Assembly (NCBI RefSeq): GCF_034096925.1
Contig: NZ_JAWZSQ010000002.1
Location: 186,001 to 250,000 of the forward strand
DNA length: 64,000 nucleotides
Direction: 5' to 3'
Source of the DNA: Patulibacter defluvii
Lineage (GTDB): Bacteria; Actinomycetota; Thermoleophilia; Solirubrobacterales; Solirubrobacteraceae
Of this stretch, positions 16,811-25,749 are shown in pieces. Below the pieces are notes generated by a model, which worked only from the letters and a program-made list of their open reading frames with translations, ran no database searches and had not been told where the DNA came from. The position numbers and the translations under genes are program-made. Position 1 is the stretch's first letter; the number at the start of each line of letters is the position of its first letter.

Positions 16811-17188
16811 TCAGGCGGGGTCCTCGATCAACTCGATCCGGTAGCCGTCCGGATCGCGCACGAAGCAGAGCAGCGAGCCGCCCTCGCGGACCCGGTAGGG
16901 GGGCTTCTCGGGCGTGATCCCCTGCGCGGCGAGCCCGGCCAGGGCGGCCTCGATGTCGGGCACGGAGATCGCGATGTGGCCGTAGCCGCTGCCCAGCTCG
17001 TAGCCGTCGACGCCGTGGTTGTAGGTCAGCTCCAGCCGCGGACCGTCGCCGGGCAGGCCCATGAAGACGTTGATCGCCTCGTCGCGGATCGGCATCCGCC
17101 GCAGCTCCTCGAAGCCGAGCGCCTCGTAGAAGGAGACCGACCGGTCGATGTCGCCGATCCGGTAGCAGGTGTGGAGCAGGCCAGCCAT
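16811..17188 (-). CDS. VOC family protein, lactoylglutathione lyase-like
   Basis: A 125-residue protein with two beta-alpha-beta-beta-beta repeats. The pattern LHTCYRIGDIDRSVSFYEALGF, LELTYNHG, YGHIAISVPD and FVRDPDGYRIELIE closely matches the glyoxalase I family, including the His, Glu, His, Glu metal-ligand positions. The family isomerises hemithioacetals of methylglyoxal. Actinobacteria usually use mycothiol rather than glutathione, so the thiol cofactor is uncertain. It precedes the Ppx/GppA gene. Confidence 0.88.
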   Translation of the reverse strand: MAGLLHTCYRIGDIDRSVSFYEALGFEELRRMPIRDEAINVFMGLPGDGPRLELTYNHGVDGYELGSGYGHIAISVPDIEAALAGLAAQGITPEKPPYRVREGGSLLCFVRDPDGYRIELIEDPA

Positions 17189-17196
17189 CGCCCGCG

Positions 17197-17202
17197 AGGG
17201 TA
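17197..17202 (-). promoter_or_regulatory. -10 hexamer (TACCCT) 14 nt before the VOC gene start
   Basis: A TAnnnT hexamer on the minus strand in the gap between divergent genes; the transcript would have a leader of only about 2 nt. Confidence 0.4.
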
Positions 17203-17257
17203 CCGGCCCCCGCGGAGGTCCACGAGCCGCCGCGCCCGATCTGCGAGCATCGCGCCC

Positions 17258-18046
17258 ATGGCCGAGCTGGTGGTGGAGCGGATCGAGATCCCGAGCTTCG
17301 TCGGGAACTCCTACGTGATCGGGACCCCGGGCGGAGCGTGCGCGTTCATCGACGCCGGCGCCGACGCGGCGAAGATGACCGAGGCGGCCGCCCGCCACGG
17401 GATGACCCCGGCAGCGGTGCTGCTGACCCACCACCACTACGACCACGTCTCGCAGCTGGAGGAGATCCTCGACCGGATCGGGCGGGTCGACGTCCTGATC
17501 CACGAGCTGGAGCAGCCGCTGGCGGAGGAGTTCGCCACCGGCTTCACCGGCAACGTCGAGGACGGCGAGACGATCCGGATCGGCGACCAGCTGGAGCTGC
17601 GCGCCGTCGCCACGCCCGGCCACACCGCGGGGATGCTGAGCTTCGTCGGCCACGGTCACGTCTTCACCGGCGACACGCTCTTCCGCGAGTCGGTGGCGGG
17701 CGTCCGCGCCCCCGGCCACACGACCTTCGAGGACCTGCGCTCGTCGATCCTCGACACGCTGCTGGCGCTGCCCGACGAGACGATCGTCGTCTCCGGCCAC
17801 GCCGATCCGTCGACGATCGGCCACGAGCGCGAGCACAACCCCTTCGTGCGGGTCTGGACCGGGCTCGACCCCGAGGGCGACGAGCCGGTGATCGTGGCGC
17901 TGCCGGGCGACGACGGCGAGGAGGCCGAGCACGAGGTTCGGCTGGTGCTGGAGGCGCGCGACTACGACGGCGGCACCAAGTGCTGGATCCGCTGGCCGGA
18001 CGAGGCCGACGACCTGGTCCCCGGATCGCGCGTGCGTCGCCCGTAA
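17258..18046 (+). CDS. Metallo-beta-lactamase-fold hydrolase, glyoxalase II-like
   Basis: A 262-residue protein. The dinuclear zinc motif is THHHYDHV, followed by the downstream His in ATPGHTAGM and the Asp in TGDTLF. The last 70 residues are an Asp/Glu-rich extension not needed for the fold. It lies divergent from the VOC protein, which suggests the pair could run a two-step thiol-dependent aldehyde detoxification (lyase, then thioester hydrolase); this is inference from context. The ATG at 17258 is the first Met after the divergent gap. Confidence 0.85.
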   Translation: MAELVVERIEIPSFVGNSYVIGTPGGACAFIDAGADAAKMTEAAARHGMTPAAVLLTHHHYDHVSQLEEILDRIGRVDVLIHELEQPLAEEFATGFTGNVEDGETIRIGDQLELRAVATPGHTAGMLSFVGHGHVFTGDTLFRESVAGVRAPGHTTFEDLRSSILDTLLALPDETIVVSGHADPSTIGHEREHNPFVRVWTGLDPEGDEPVIVALPGDDGEEAEHEVRLVLEARDYDGGTKCWIRWPDEADDLVPGSRVRRP

Positions 18047-18114
18047 CCTCTCATCGATACGGCGCTTGGCTCGTTGTATCGCGAGCCGGGCGCGGTGACG
18101 GTCGTGCCCGCCGG

Positions 18115-18120
18115 TAGGAT
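18115..18120 (+). promoter_or_regulatory. -10 hexamer (TAGGAT) 13 nt before the ABC1 kinase start
   Basis: The hexamer is 13 nt upstream of the chosen ATG, a leaderless arrangement that also argues against the alternative TTG start upstream of it. Confidence 0.45.
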
Positions 18121-18127
18121 TCCGCGC

Positions 18128-19552
18128 ATGCCGGCGCCGCGACGGAGGAAGCGAGACGACGAGGCGATCCCGACGTCGCGGGTGAAGCGCGCCGCCTCGA
18201 TCGGACGCCTCGCCGCGTCAGCCGCGGCGCGCGAGGGCGCGACCCGGGTCGGCAACGTCGGCCGCAGCGACGAGGAGAAGGGCCTGCGCCTCTCCAAGCA
18301 GCAGCTGCGGACCGCCGAGCAGATGGTCGACGTGCTCGGGACGATGAAGGGCGCGGCGATGAAGGTCGGCCAGGTGCTGAGCTTCATGGACGTCGGCCTG
18401 GTCCCGCCGGAGCACCGCGAGGAGTTCCAGGCCAAGCTCTCGAAGCTGCGCGACATGGCGCCGAACGTGGCGTTCAAGGACATGCGCAAGGTGATCGAGC
18501 GCGACCTCGGCGACAAGCTCGGGAACGTCTTCGCCGAGTTCGACGAGACGCCGATCGGGGCCGCCTCGATCGGCCAGGTCTACCGCGCGCGGCTGCACGA
18601 GAAGCCGGACGGCTGGGCGACCGACGAGGCCGCGGTCAAGGTCCAGTACCCGGGGATCGACGCCGCCGTCCGCGCCGACCTCCAGAACCTCGGGATCATC
18701 CTGCGGCTGGCCAAGACGCTGGCCCCCGGGCTCGACGTGCAGGCGGTCGGCGACGAGATCCGCGAGCGGACCGAGGAGGAGCTGGACTACGAGCTGGAGG
18801 CCGCCAACCACCGGCGGATGGCCCGGCTCCACCGCCACCACCCGTTCGTGGTGATCCCCGGCGTCGCGACCGAGCTCTGCGGCAAGCACGTGATCGTCAC
18901 CGAGTTCGTCCGCGGCGAGGGCTTCGAGCAGTGGAAGGGCAAGAGCCAGGAGGAGCGCAACCGCCTGGCCGAGATCGTCTTCCGCTTCTACTACGGCGGC
19001 GTCTGGCGCGACGGGCAGTTCTCGGCCGACCCGCACCCCGGCAACTCGATCCTGCTGCCGGACGGCCGGGTCGCGTTCTTCGACTTCGGCCTCTTCCACC
19101 AGATCACGCGCGAGATGGTGGAGAACCAGGCGCAGGTGGTGCGGCTGGCGCTGCAGCAGGACGGCGAGGGGCTGCTGCGGCACCTGAAGGAGATCAAGTG
19201 GGTGCCGGAGTCGGCCGGCTTCTCAGCGCAGGACGCGCAGGAGCTGGCCGAGCAGCTGGTCTGGTTCGCGATCGACGACGAGGAGGCCCGGCTGAGCCAG
19301 GACCACGTCGCGAAGATGGTCTTCGAGGCCACCGACCCCCGCTCCGAGTACTGGGGCAAGACCCGGCGGGCGACGATCCCGGCCGAGTACCTGATGTCGA
19401 TCCGCCTGGCCGGGATGGCGATCGCGGTCTGCAGCCAGCTCGACGCCAGCCTCAACTACCACCGGATCGTCCGCGAGTGGCTGTTCGGCGGCGAGGCGGC
19501 CAGCGACCTCGGTCGCCAGGAGGCCGCCTGGCTGGAGCAGCGCGGGCGCTGA
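18128..19552 (+). CDS. ABC1/UbiB-family atypical protein kinase (AarF-like)
   Basis: A 474-residue protein with the marks of the UbiB family: the KxGQ motif in KGAAMKVGQVLSF, the Ala-rich loop AASIGQVYRARL that replaces the kinase P-loop, VKVQYPG with the catalytic Lys, DPHPGN and the DFG-type FFDFGLFH. Family members support ubiquinone or lipid metabolism and act as unusual ATPases on membranes. A TTG 18 codons upstream is possible, but the ATG used here fits the family N-terminus. A second ABC1 protein lies 8.5 kb downstream and is only distantly similar. Confidence 0.9.
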   Translation: MPAPRRRKRDDEAIPTSRVKRAASIGRLAASAAAREGATRVGNVGRSDEEKGLRLSKQQLRTAEQMVDVLGTMKGAAMKVGQVLSFMDVGLVPPEHREEFQAKLSKLRDMAPNVAFKDMRKVIERDLGDKLGNVFAEFDETPIGAASIGQVYRARLHEKPDGWATDEAAVKVQYPGIDAAVRADLQNLGIILRLAKTLAPGLDVQAVGDEIRERTEEELDYELEAANHRRMARLHRHHPFVVIPGVATELCGKHVIVTEFVRGEGFEQWKGKSQEERNRLAEIVFRFYYGGVWRDGQFSADPHPGNSILLPDGRVAFFDFGLFHQITREMVENQAQVVRLALQQDGEGLLRHLKEIKWVPESAGFSAQDAQELAEQLVWFAIDDEEARLSQDHVAKMVFEATDPRSEYWGKTRRATIPAEYLMSIRLAGMAIAVCSQLDASLNYHRIVREWLFGGEAASDLGRQEAAWLEQRGR

Positions 19553-19564
19553 CGCTCGGGCTGG

Positions 19565-20380
19565 TCAGGCCGTCTCGGCGACCGCCAGCAGCGGGTCGCC
19601 GACGGCCACCGCGCCCGGCTCGACGACGGCCAGGTAGACGCCCGCGCAGGCCTGGTTGGCCTGGCCGATCCGGCGCAGGACGGTCGGCGCGTGGGGCAGC
19701 TCGTCGCCCTGGGCGCGGGTCGTCATCACGCAGCGCTCGGTCCGCTCGGTGACCCGCAGCAGGGCGTCGCCGACCCGCAGGTGGCGGCCGATCCAGCCGT
19801 CCTCGGCGAAGTCCGGGCCGCCGGGCGCGGGGGCGACGACCAGGTTCGGCCGCAGCCGCATCGGGTCGAGCGGCGAGCCGTCGGGACCGGGCAGCGCGTC
19901 GAGCGTGCTGGTGGTCACCAGGTGGACGGGGGCGGCGTCGTGGTGGCGGCCCCAGCGCTCGCCCTGGTCGCCGCGGTCGAACCGCAGCGGGCGGCCGAGG
20001 TGGTCGGAGAGCAGCGCGTCGGCCTCGGCCGTGCCGGCGGTCGCCTCGCGCCCGTCCGGGAGGGTGACGACGACCACCGACGGGTCGCTGGGACCGGCCG
20101 GCGGCGGGGTCCCGTCGCGCGGCGGGCGGTGGTCGGCGACCGTGGTCGGCCCCAGCTCGGCGGCGGTCCGGGCCCGCAGGTCGAGCATCCCGTCGACCAG
20201 CAGCCAGCGCTTGCGGTCGGCCTTCGCCGACGCCCACCGCCGCTGCTCGTCGAGCAGCGCCCACTCACGGTCGCCGGCGACCCCGGCCGGTCCCAGCCAG
20301 GCCCGCGTCAGCCGCTCGCCGCGCATCGACTTGACGGGAAAGCGGTGCAGCGAGGTGACGGTCCCGAGCGGCTGCGCCAT
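19565..20380 (-). CDS. MOSC domain protein
   Basis: A 271-residue protein with the MOSC N-terminal beta-barrel region (LHRFPVKSMRGERL, about residues 11-24, and GDREWALLDE) followed by a MOSC domain with RPNLVV and the conserved Cys in TERCVMTTR. MOSC proteins handle sulfur attached to the molybdenum cofactor, or act in N-hydroxylated compound reduction, through that Cys. No molybdoenzyme gene is nearby. It is divergent from the mrp operon across a repeat-rich gap. Confidence 0.9.
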   Translation of the reverse strand: MAQPLGTVTSLHRFPVKSMRGERLTRAWLGPAGVAGDREWALLDEQRRWASAKADRKRWLLVDGMLDLRARTAAELGPTTVADHRPPRDGTPPPAGPSDPSVVVVTLPDGREATAGTAEADALLSDHLGRPLRFDRGDQGERWGRHHDAAPVHLVTTSTLDALPGPDGSPLDPMRLRPNLVVAPAPGGPDFAEDGWIGRHLRVGDALLRVTERTERCVMTTRAQGDELPHAPTVLRRIGQANQACAGVYLAVVEPGAVAVGDPLLAVAETA

Positions 20381-20387
20381 CGGACGG

Positions 20388-20393
20388 AGGCTA
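20388..20393 (-). promoter_or_regulatory. -10 hexamer (TAGCCT) 13 nt before the MOSC gene start
   Basis: A leaderless-type arrangement on the minus strand; the same hexamer occurs at the ABC importer promoter near 38.2 kb. Confidence 0.45.
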
Positions 20394-20417
20394 CCCAGGC
20401 CGAGCCGGGCCCCGCCC

Positions 20418-20496
20418 GAACCGGCGTCATCCGACGCCGGTGTCCGGAGCGGATCGACGCCAGTTCGGGAGCGGACGGGCGGGATGACGCCGGTTC
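20418..20496. repeat. Intergenic repeat cluster, three copies (one forward, two inverted)
   Basis: Copies of a 15-16 bp motif: GAACCGGCGTCATCC at 20418-20432, then GGATCGACGCCAGTTC at 20451-20466 and GGGATGACGCCGGTTC at 20481-20496 in the opposite orientation. The same motif recurs near 45.2 kb. Here it lies between divergent genes, so it cannot simply be a terminator. Confidence 0.75.
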
Positions 20497-20651
20497 GGCC
20501 GACGTCGAACTGCGTGCATCTGCAATCATTGCCCCTTGGCACGACGCCTCCAACGACTCCACGAGAGCCGGGGCGTCCCCTGCCCGAACCGCTCACGGCG
20601 CGTACGCCGTGACGCGGCGCCCGCCGGACCGTCCGCGGCCCCGACCGGCGC

Positions 20652-23639
20652 GTGACGGTCGTCCTCCTCGCCCACGCCGCGATCGCCCTCGCGGCGCCGT
20701 TGCTCGTCGGTCGGCTCGGACGCAAGGCGTTCCTGCTGCTGGCGCTGGTGCCGCTGGCCGCGACCGCCTGGCTGGCCACGCAGGTCGGCACCGTCGACGG
20801 CGGCGGGACCGTCGTCGACGTCCGCTCGTGGGTGCCGACCTTCGGGCTCGACCTGGCTTTCCGGCTCGACGCGCTGTCGCTGCTGCTGGCGCTGGTGGCC
20901 GCCGGCGTCGGGGCGCTGGTGCTCGCCTACTGCGCCCGCTACTTCGGCGACGACGAGCCCGGGCTGGGCCGCTTCGCCGGCGTCCTGGTCGGCTTCGCCG
21001 GGGCGATGCTGGGGCTGGTCCTGGCCGACGACCTGCTGCTGCTCTACGTCTTCTGGGAGCTGACGACGGTCCTCTCGTTCCTGCTGATCGGGCACGCGAC
21101 CGATCGCGACGGAGCGCGGCGGGCGGCGATGGACGCGCTGATCGTCACCACCCTCGGCGGGCTGGCGATGCTGGTCGGCGCGGTGATGGTCGGTGAGGCC
21201 GCGGGCACCTACCGGATCTCCGAGATCGTCGCCCACCCGCCGACCGGCGCCACCGTCCAGATCGGCGTCGGGCTGCTGCTGGTCGGGGCGATCTCGAAGT
21301 CGGCGCTGGTGCCCTTCCACTTCTGGCTGCCGGCGGCGATGGCGGCGCCGACCCCGGTCAGCGCCTACCTGCACGCGGCGGCGATGGTCAAGGCCGGCGT
21401 CTACCTGGTCGCGCGGCTGGCTCCGGGCTTCCACGGGGTGATCGGCTGGACCGAGGTGGTGCTCGTCCTCGGCCTGGCGACGATGCTGCTCGGCGGCCTG
21501 CGGGCGCTGCGCCAGAACGACCTCAAGCTGCTGCTCGCCTACGGGACGGTCAGCCAGCTGGGCCTGCTGGTGGTGCTGGTCGGCGCCGGCACCCGCGACG
21601 CCGCGCTCGCCGGCCTGGCGATGCTGGTCGCTCACGCGCTCTACAAGGCGGCGCTGTTCCTGGTGGTCGGGATCATCGACCGATCGACCGGCACCCGCGA
21701 CCTGCGCTCGCTCTCCGGGCTCCGCCGCAGCCGTCCGCGGCTGGCGCTGGTCGGCACGCTCGCCGCCGCCTCGATGGCCGGGGTGCCGCCGCTGGCCGGG
21801 TTCGCCGCCAAGGAGACGATGTTCGGCGCCTTCGAGCACGGCGGGACCGCCGACGCGCTGGTGCTGGCCGCGCTGGTCCTCGGCTCGATCCTGACCGCCG
21901 CCTACGCCGCCCGCTTCGCCTGGGGCGCGTTCGCCGACAAGCCCGACGCGCCCGACCGCCGCTGCCAGCGCCCCGAGGCCGCCTTCGAGGCCGCCCCGGC
22001 GCTGCTGGCCGCGGCCGGGCTGGTGGTCGGGCTGGCGGCGTCGCGGCTCGACGGGCTGCTCGGGCGCTACGCCGCCACCCTCCCCGGCGGCGACGAGGCC
22101 CCGCTGCACCTGGCCGCCTGGCACGGACTCGGGCTGCCGCTGCTGCTGACCGCGGTCGCGCTGGCCGGCGGCGCGGCGATCTTCCTGCTCCAGCGCTCCG
22201 GCCGCAGCTGGCCGCTGGTGCTGCCGCGGCCGGTCGGCGCCGCGCTCGCCACGACCGGCGGCGGGGCCGGCTCCGGGAAAGGCACCGGCCCGAGCCGCCC
22301 GAAGGCCCGCCCCTGGAGCCACCTGCGCGACGCCCGCGAGTGCTACGTGCGGCTGATCGCGGCGACCGAGCGGCTGGCCGTCGGCGCCGCCCGCACCACC
22401 CAGTCCGGCTCGCTGCCCGCGTACCTGATGACGATCCTGCTGGTCCTGATCGCGGCGCTGACCACGGCGCTGCTGCTGGGCCTGCCGTGGGAGGTCGACC
22501 TGCGGACCTGGGACTCGCCGGCCCAGGCGATGGTGGCGGTGCTGGTCGCGGCGGCCGCGGTCCTGGCCCTCCGCGCCCGCCGGCGGCTGAAGGCGGTGAT
22601 GATCGGCGGCGTCGTCGGCTACGGCGTCGCGATGCTGTTCGCGCTCCAGGGCGCGCCCGACCTGGCGCTGACCCAGTTCCTGGTCGAGACCGTCTCGCTG
22701 GTGGTGATCGTGCTGGTGCTGCGGCGGCTGCCGGCCCACTTCACCGGCACCGTCAGCCACGCCGGCCGCCGCCGGCTGCACCTGCTGGTCGGGGTCGCGG
22801 TCGGGGTGCTGATGACGCTGGTGACGATCGTCGCGCTCGGCGCCCGCGAGGCGGTCCCCGTCTCCGAGGGGATGGCCGCCGCCGCCCAGGCCGCCGGCGG
22901 CAAGAACATCGTCAACACGACCCTGGTCGACGTCCGCGCCTGGGACACGATGGGCGAGCTGGCGGTGCTGGTGGTCGCCGCCACCGGCGTCACCAGCCTG
23001 ATCTTCCTCCGCCGCCGCTCGCGGGCGCTGCCGCGGCTGACCGACGCCGAGGACAGCGAGGCGGTCTGGCGGACCGACCCGCCGCCGGTCGCGCCGGCGC
23101 TGCTCGTCACCCAGACCCCGGCCGGCGGCGCCGCCGAGGCCCGCCGCGCCCGCGAGTGGCTGGTGGCGGAGAACACGCTCGCGCCCGAGCGGCGGTCGAT
23201 CCTGCTCGAGGTCGTGGTGCGGCTGATCTTCCACACCGTGCTGGTGCTGAGCGTCTACCTGCTGCTGGCCGGCCACGACTTCCCCGGCGGCGGCTTCGCG
23301 GGCGGGATCGTCGCCGGGCTGGCGCTGACGATCCGCTACCTGGCCGGCGGCCGCTACGAGCTGGGCGAGACCGCCCCGGTCGGCGCCGGGCTGCTGATCG
23401 GGCTCGGCCTGGTGCTGGCCACCGGCACCGGGCTCGCGGGGGCGATCTTCGGCGACGCGATCCTCGAGGGCGGCAAGGTCGTCGTCGACCTGCCGGTGGT
23501 GGCGCCGCTGAAGCTCTACAGCTCGACCGCCTTCGACATCGGGGTCTACCTGGTGGTCGTCGGCGTCGTGCTCGACGTGCTGCGCAGCTTCGGGTCGGAG
23601 ATCGACCGCCAGGTCGACGCCGAGGAGCACGCCCGATGA
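20652..23639 (+). CDS. mrpA: Na+/H+ antiporter subunit A fused to subunit B (MrpA-MrpB)
   Basis: A 995-residue membrane protein, the largest subunit of the Mrp antiporter. The proton-translocating, NuoL-like part has the conserved Glu in LLLYVFWELTTVLSFLL (about residue 136) and the Lys in KSALVPFHFWLP. A DUF4040 region follows at about 620-690. From about residue 847 the chain continues as an MrpB domain (LLLAGHDFPGGGFAGGI). Fusion of A and B is known in actinobacteria. The complex exports Na+ (or other monovalent cations) in exchange for H+ and supports pH homeostasis. It starts at GTG, and its stop overlaps the next ATG. Confidence 0.95.
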   Translation: MTVVLLAHAAIALAAPLLVGRLGRKAFLLLALVPLAATAWLATQVGTVDGGGTVVDVRSWVPTFGLDLAFRLDALSLLLALVAAGVGALVLAYCARYFGDDEPGLGRFAGVLVGFAGAMLGLVLADDLLLLYVFWELTTVLSFLLIGHATDRDGARRAAMDALIVTTLGGLAMLVGAVMVGEAAGTYRISEIVAHPPTGATVQIGVGLLLVGAISKSALVPFHFWLPAAMAAPTPVSAYLHAAAMVKAGVYLVARLAPGFHGVIGWTEVVLVLGLATMLLGGLRALRQNDLKLLLAYGTVSQLGLLVVLVGAGTRDAALAGLAMLVAHALYKAALFLVVGIIDRSTGTRDLRSLSGLRRSRPRLALVGTLAAASMAGVPPLAGFAAKETMFGAFEHGGTADALVLAALVLGSILTAAYAARFAWGAFADKPDAPDRRCQRPEAAFEAAPALLAAAGLVVGLAASRLDGLLGRYAATLPGGDEAPLHLAAWHGLGLPLLLTAVALAGGAAIFLLQRSGRSWPLVLPRPVGAALATTGGGAGSGKGTGPSRPKARPWSHLRDARECYVRLIAATERLAVGAARTTQSGSLPAYLMTILLVLIAALTTALLLGLPWEVDLRTWDSPAQAMVAVLVAAAAVLALRARRRLKAVMIGGVVGYGVAMLFALQGAPDLALTQFLVETVSLVVIVLVLRRLPAHFTGTVSHAGRRRLHLLVGVAVGVLMTLVTIVALGAREAVPVSEGMAAAAQAAGGKNIVNTTLVDVRAWDTMGELAVLVVAATGVTSLIFLRRRSRALPRLTDAEDSEAVWRTDPPPVAPALLVTQTPAGGAAEARRAREWLVAENTLAPERRSILLEVVVRLIFHTVLVLSVYLLLAGHDFPGGGFAGGIVAGLALTIRYLAGGRYELGETAPVGAGLLIGLGLVLATGTGLAGAIFGDAILEGGKVVVDLPVVAPLKLYSSTAFDIGVYLVVVGVVLDVLRSFGSEIDRQVDAEEHAR

Positions 23640-24115
23640 GCCTGGTGCTCGCGCTCGTCGTCGGGGTCCTCTGCGCCAGCGGCGTGGTGCTGCTGCTGGA
23701 GCGCAGCCTGACCCGGGTGATGGTCGGCGTCGCGCTGCTCGGCAACGGCATCAACGTGCTGATCCTGGCGATGGGCGGCAAGGCCGGCCGGGCCCCGATC
23801 CTCGGCGGCAACGACGACCGGCCGATGAGCGATCCGCTGCCGCAGGTGCTGATCCTGACCTCGATCGTCATCACCTTCGCGCTGACCGCGTTCCTGCTCG
23901 CGCTCGCCTACCGCAGCTGGCAGCTGCAGGGCAGCGACGAGGTCCAGGACGACATCGACGACCGGCTGGTCGCGCGCCGTGCCGCCGAGGAGCCGACCGA
24001 CACCGGCGCCGACGCCGAGGCCGAGGCGGAGGCCGACGCGGCCGCCGCCGCCGGCGAGACCGGCGAGCACGACGTGCTGCCGGGCACCGGGACCGGGACG
24101 GAGCTGCCGCGATGA
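23636..24115 (+). CDS. mrpC: Na+/H+ antiporter subunit C (MrpC)
   Basis: A 159-residue homologue of NuoK with three transmembrane helices and the family motif ALLGNGINVLILAMGG. After about residue 105 there is an acidic, Ala/Glu/Asp-rich cytoplasmic tail of roughly 55 residues that is absent from typical MrpC proteins of about 110 residues. Its ATG overlaps the mrpA stop (ATGA), and its own stop overlaps the next ATG in the same way. Confidence 0.93.
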   Translation: MSLVLALVVGVLCASGVVLLLERSLTRVMVGVALLGNGINVLILAMGGKAGRAPILGGNDDRPMSDPLPQVLILTSIVITFALTAFLLALAYRSWQLQGSDEVQDDIDDRLVARRAAEEPTDTGADAEAEAEADAAAAAGETGEHDVLPGTGTGTELPR

Positions 24116-25749
24116 GCGTCACCTCGCTGGTCGCCCTGCCGGTGATCCTGCCGCTGTTCGCGGCCGGCCTGAAGTTCGCGATCGGCCCGCGGCTGCCGAA
24201 GCTGCACCGGCTGATCAGCGTCGGGACCCTGGCCGCGGTGCTGGCGATCGCCGTCGTGCTGCTGGTGGCCGCCGACCGCGACGGCCCGCAGGTGGCGGCG
24301 ATGGGCGGCTGGGACCCGCCGCTGGGGATCACGCTGGTGGCCGACCGGCTGTCGGCGCTGATGCTGGTGATCTCGGCCTCGGTGACCCTCTGCGTCCTGA
24401 TCTACTCGTACGGCCAGGGCACCGCCGACGAGGAGGAGGGGCTGCCGCTGGCGGTCTTCCACCCGACCTTCCTGGTGCTGTCGGCCGGCGTCTCGAACGC
24501 GTTCCTGGCCGGCGACCTCTTCAACCTCTACGTCGGCTTCGAGATCCTGCTCGTCTCCAGCTACGTGCTGATCACGCTCGGCGGGACCGCGTCGCGGATC
24601 CGCTCGGGCGCGACCTACGTGGTGGTCAGCGTCCTCTCGTCGCTGCTCTTCCTGGCCGCGATTGGGCTGGTCTACGGCGCCACCGGGACGATCAACCTGG
24701 CCGACCTGGCCAGCAAGCTCGACGGCCTCGACGACGGGATGCGGCTGATCCTGCAGCTGGCGCTGCTGCTGGCGTTCGGGATCAAGGCGGCGGTCTTCCC
24801 CGTCTCCGCCTGGCTGCCGGACAGCTATCCGACCGCGCCGGCGCCGGTGACCGCGGTCTTCGCCGGCCTGCTGACGAAGGTCGGCGTCTACGCGGTGATC
24901 CGGACCGAGACGCTGCTCTTCCCCGACGGCCGGGTCGACAGCGTGCTGCTGGTCGTGGCGCTGCTGACGATGGTGGTCGGGATCCTCGGCGCGGTCGCCC
25001 AGACCGACATCAAGCGGATGCTGTCGTTCACCCTCGTCAGCCACATCGGCTACATGGTGTTCGGGATCGCGCTCAGCTCGCAGCTGGGGCTGGCCGGGGC
25101 GGTCTTCTACGTGGTCCACCACATCACGATCCAGACCACGCTCTTCCTGACCACCGGGATGATCGAGCGGCGCGCGGGGTCGACCTCGACCGAGCGGATC
25201 GGCGGGCTGGCGAAGACCGCGCCGCTGGTGGCGATCCTCTTCTTCCTGCCGGCGATGAACCTGGCCGGGATCCCGCCGTTCTCCGGCTTCCTCGGCAAGC
25301 TGGCCCTGATCCAGGCCGGGGTCGTCGACGGCACCGCGCTGGCCTGGATCCTGGTCGCCGGCAGCGTCCTGACCAGCCTGCTGACCCTCTACGCGGTCGG
25401 CAAGGTCTGGAGCCGGGTCTTCTGGCGCGCGCCGCGGGTGGCGCTGCGGGGACCGGACGGGGCGGTCGTGCACGGGACCGACGAGGCCGGCGCGGCCGAG
25501 GCCGACCGCGACCGCGGCGGGGCGGGGATCGGCGGCGAGGTGGTCGGCGCGACGCTCTCCGGCCGCGCGATCACCACCAGCTCGGCGATGCCGAAGGCGA
25601 TGACCGGGGCGACGGTGGCGCTGGTCGCGCTCGGCCTGGCCTTCACCTTCGCCGCCGGTCCGCTGGCCGCGCTCAGCGACCGCGCGGCTGAGGAGCTGCG
25701 CGACCGCTCCGTCTACGTGACCGCCGTCGACCAGCGGGAGGCCCGCTGA
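24112..25749 (+). CDS. mrpD: Na+/H+ antiporter subunit D (MrpD)
   Basis: A 545-residue NuoM/N-like subunit with about 14 transmembrane helices. The ion-path residues are recognisable: Glu in NLYVGFEILLVSSYV, Lys in FGIKAAVFPVSAWLPDSYPT and TDIKRMLSFTLVSHIGYM. A hydrophilic loop of about 60 residues (around 440-500) precedes the last helix. It forms the second proton-translocating module of the complex beside MrpA. Confidence 0.95.
   Translation: MSVTSLVALPVILPLFAAGLKFAIGPRLPKLHRLISVGTLAAVLAIAVVLLVAADRDGPQVAAMGGWDPPLGITLVADRLSALMLVISASVTLCVLIYSYGQGTADEEEGLPLAVFHPTFLVLSAGVSNAFLAGDLFNLYVGFEILLVSSYVLITLGGTASRIRSGATYVVVSVLSSLLFLAAIGLVYGATGTINLADLASKLDGLDDGMRLILQLALLLAFGIKAAVFPVSAWLPDSYPTAPAPVTAVFAGLLTKVGVYAVIRTETLLFPDGRVDSVLLVVALLTMVVGILGAVAQTDIKRMLSFTLVSHIGYMVFGIALSSQLGLAGAVFYVVHHITIQTTLFLTTGMIERRAGSTSTERIGGLAKTAPLVAILFFLPAMNLAGIPPFSGFLGKLALIQAGVVDGTALAWILVAGSVLTSLLTLYAVGKVWSRVFWRAPRVALRGPDGAVVHGTDEAGAAEADRDRGGAGIGGEVVGATLSGRAITTSSAMPKAMTGATVALVALGLAFTFAAGPLAALSDRAAEELRDRSVYVTAVDQREAR

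Noticed and set aside
20526..23630. A 1034-codon open frame antisense to mrpA
   Set aside because: Its translation is rich in Arg, Gln, Asp and His with no hydrophobic core, which is what the complement of a membrane-protein gene produces.
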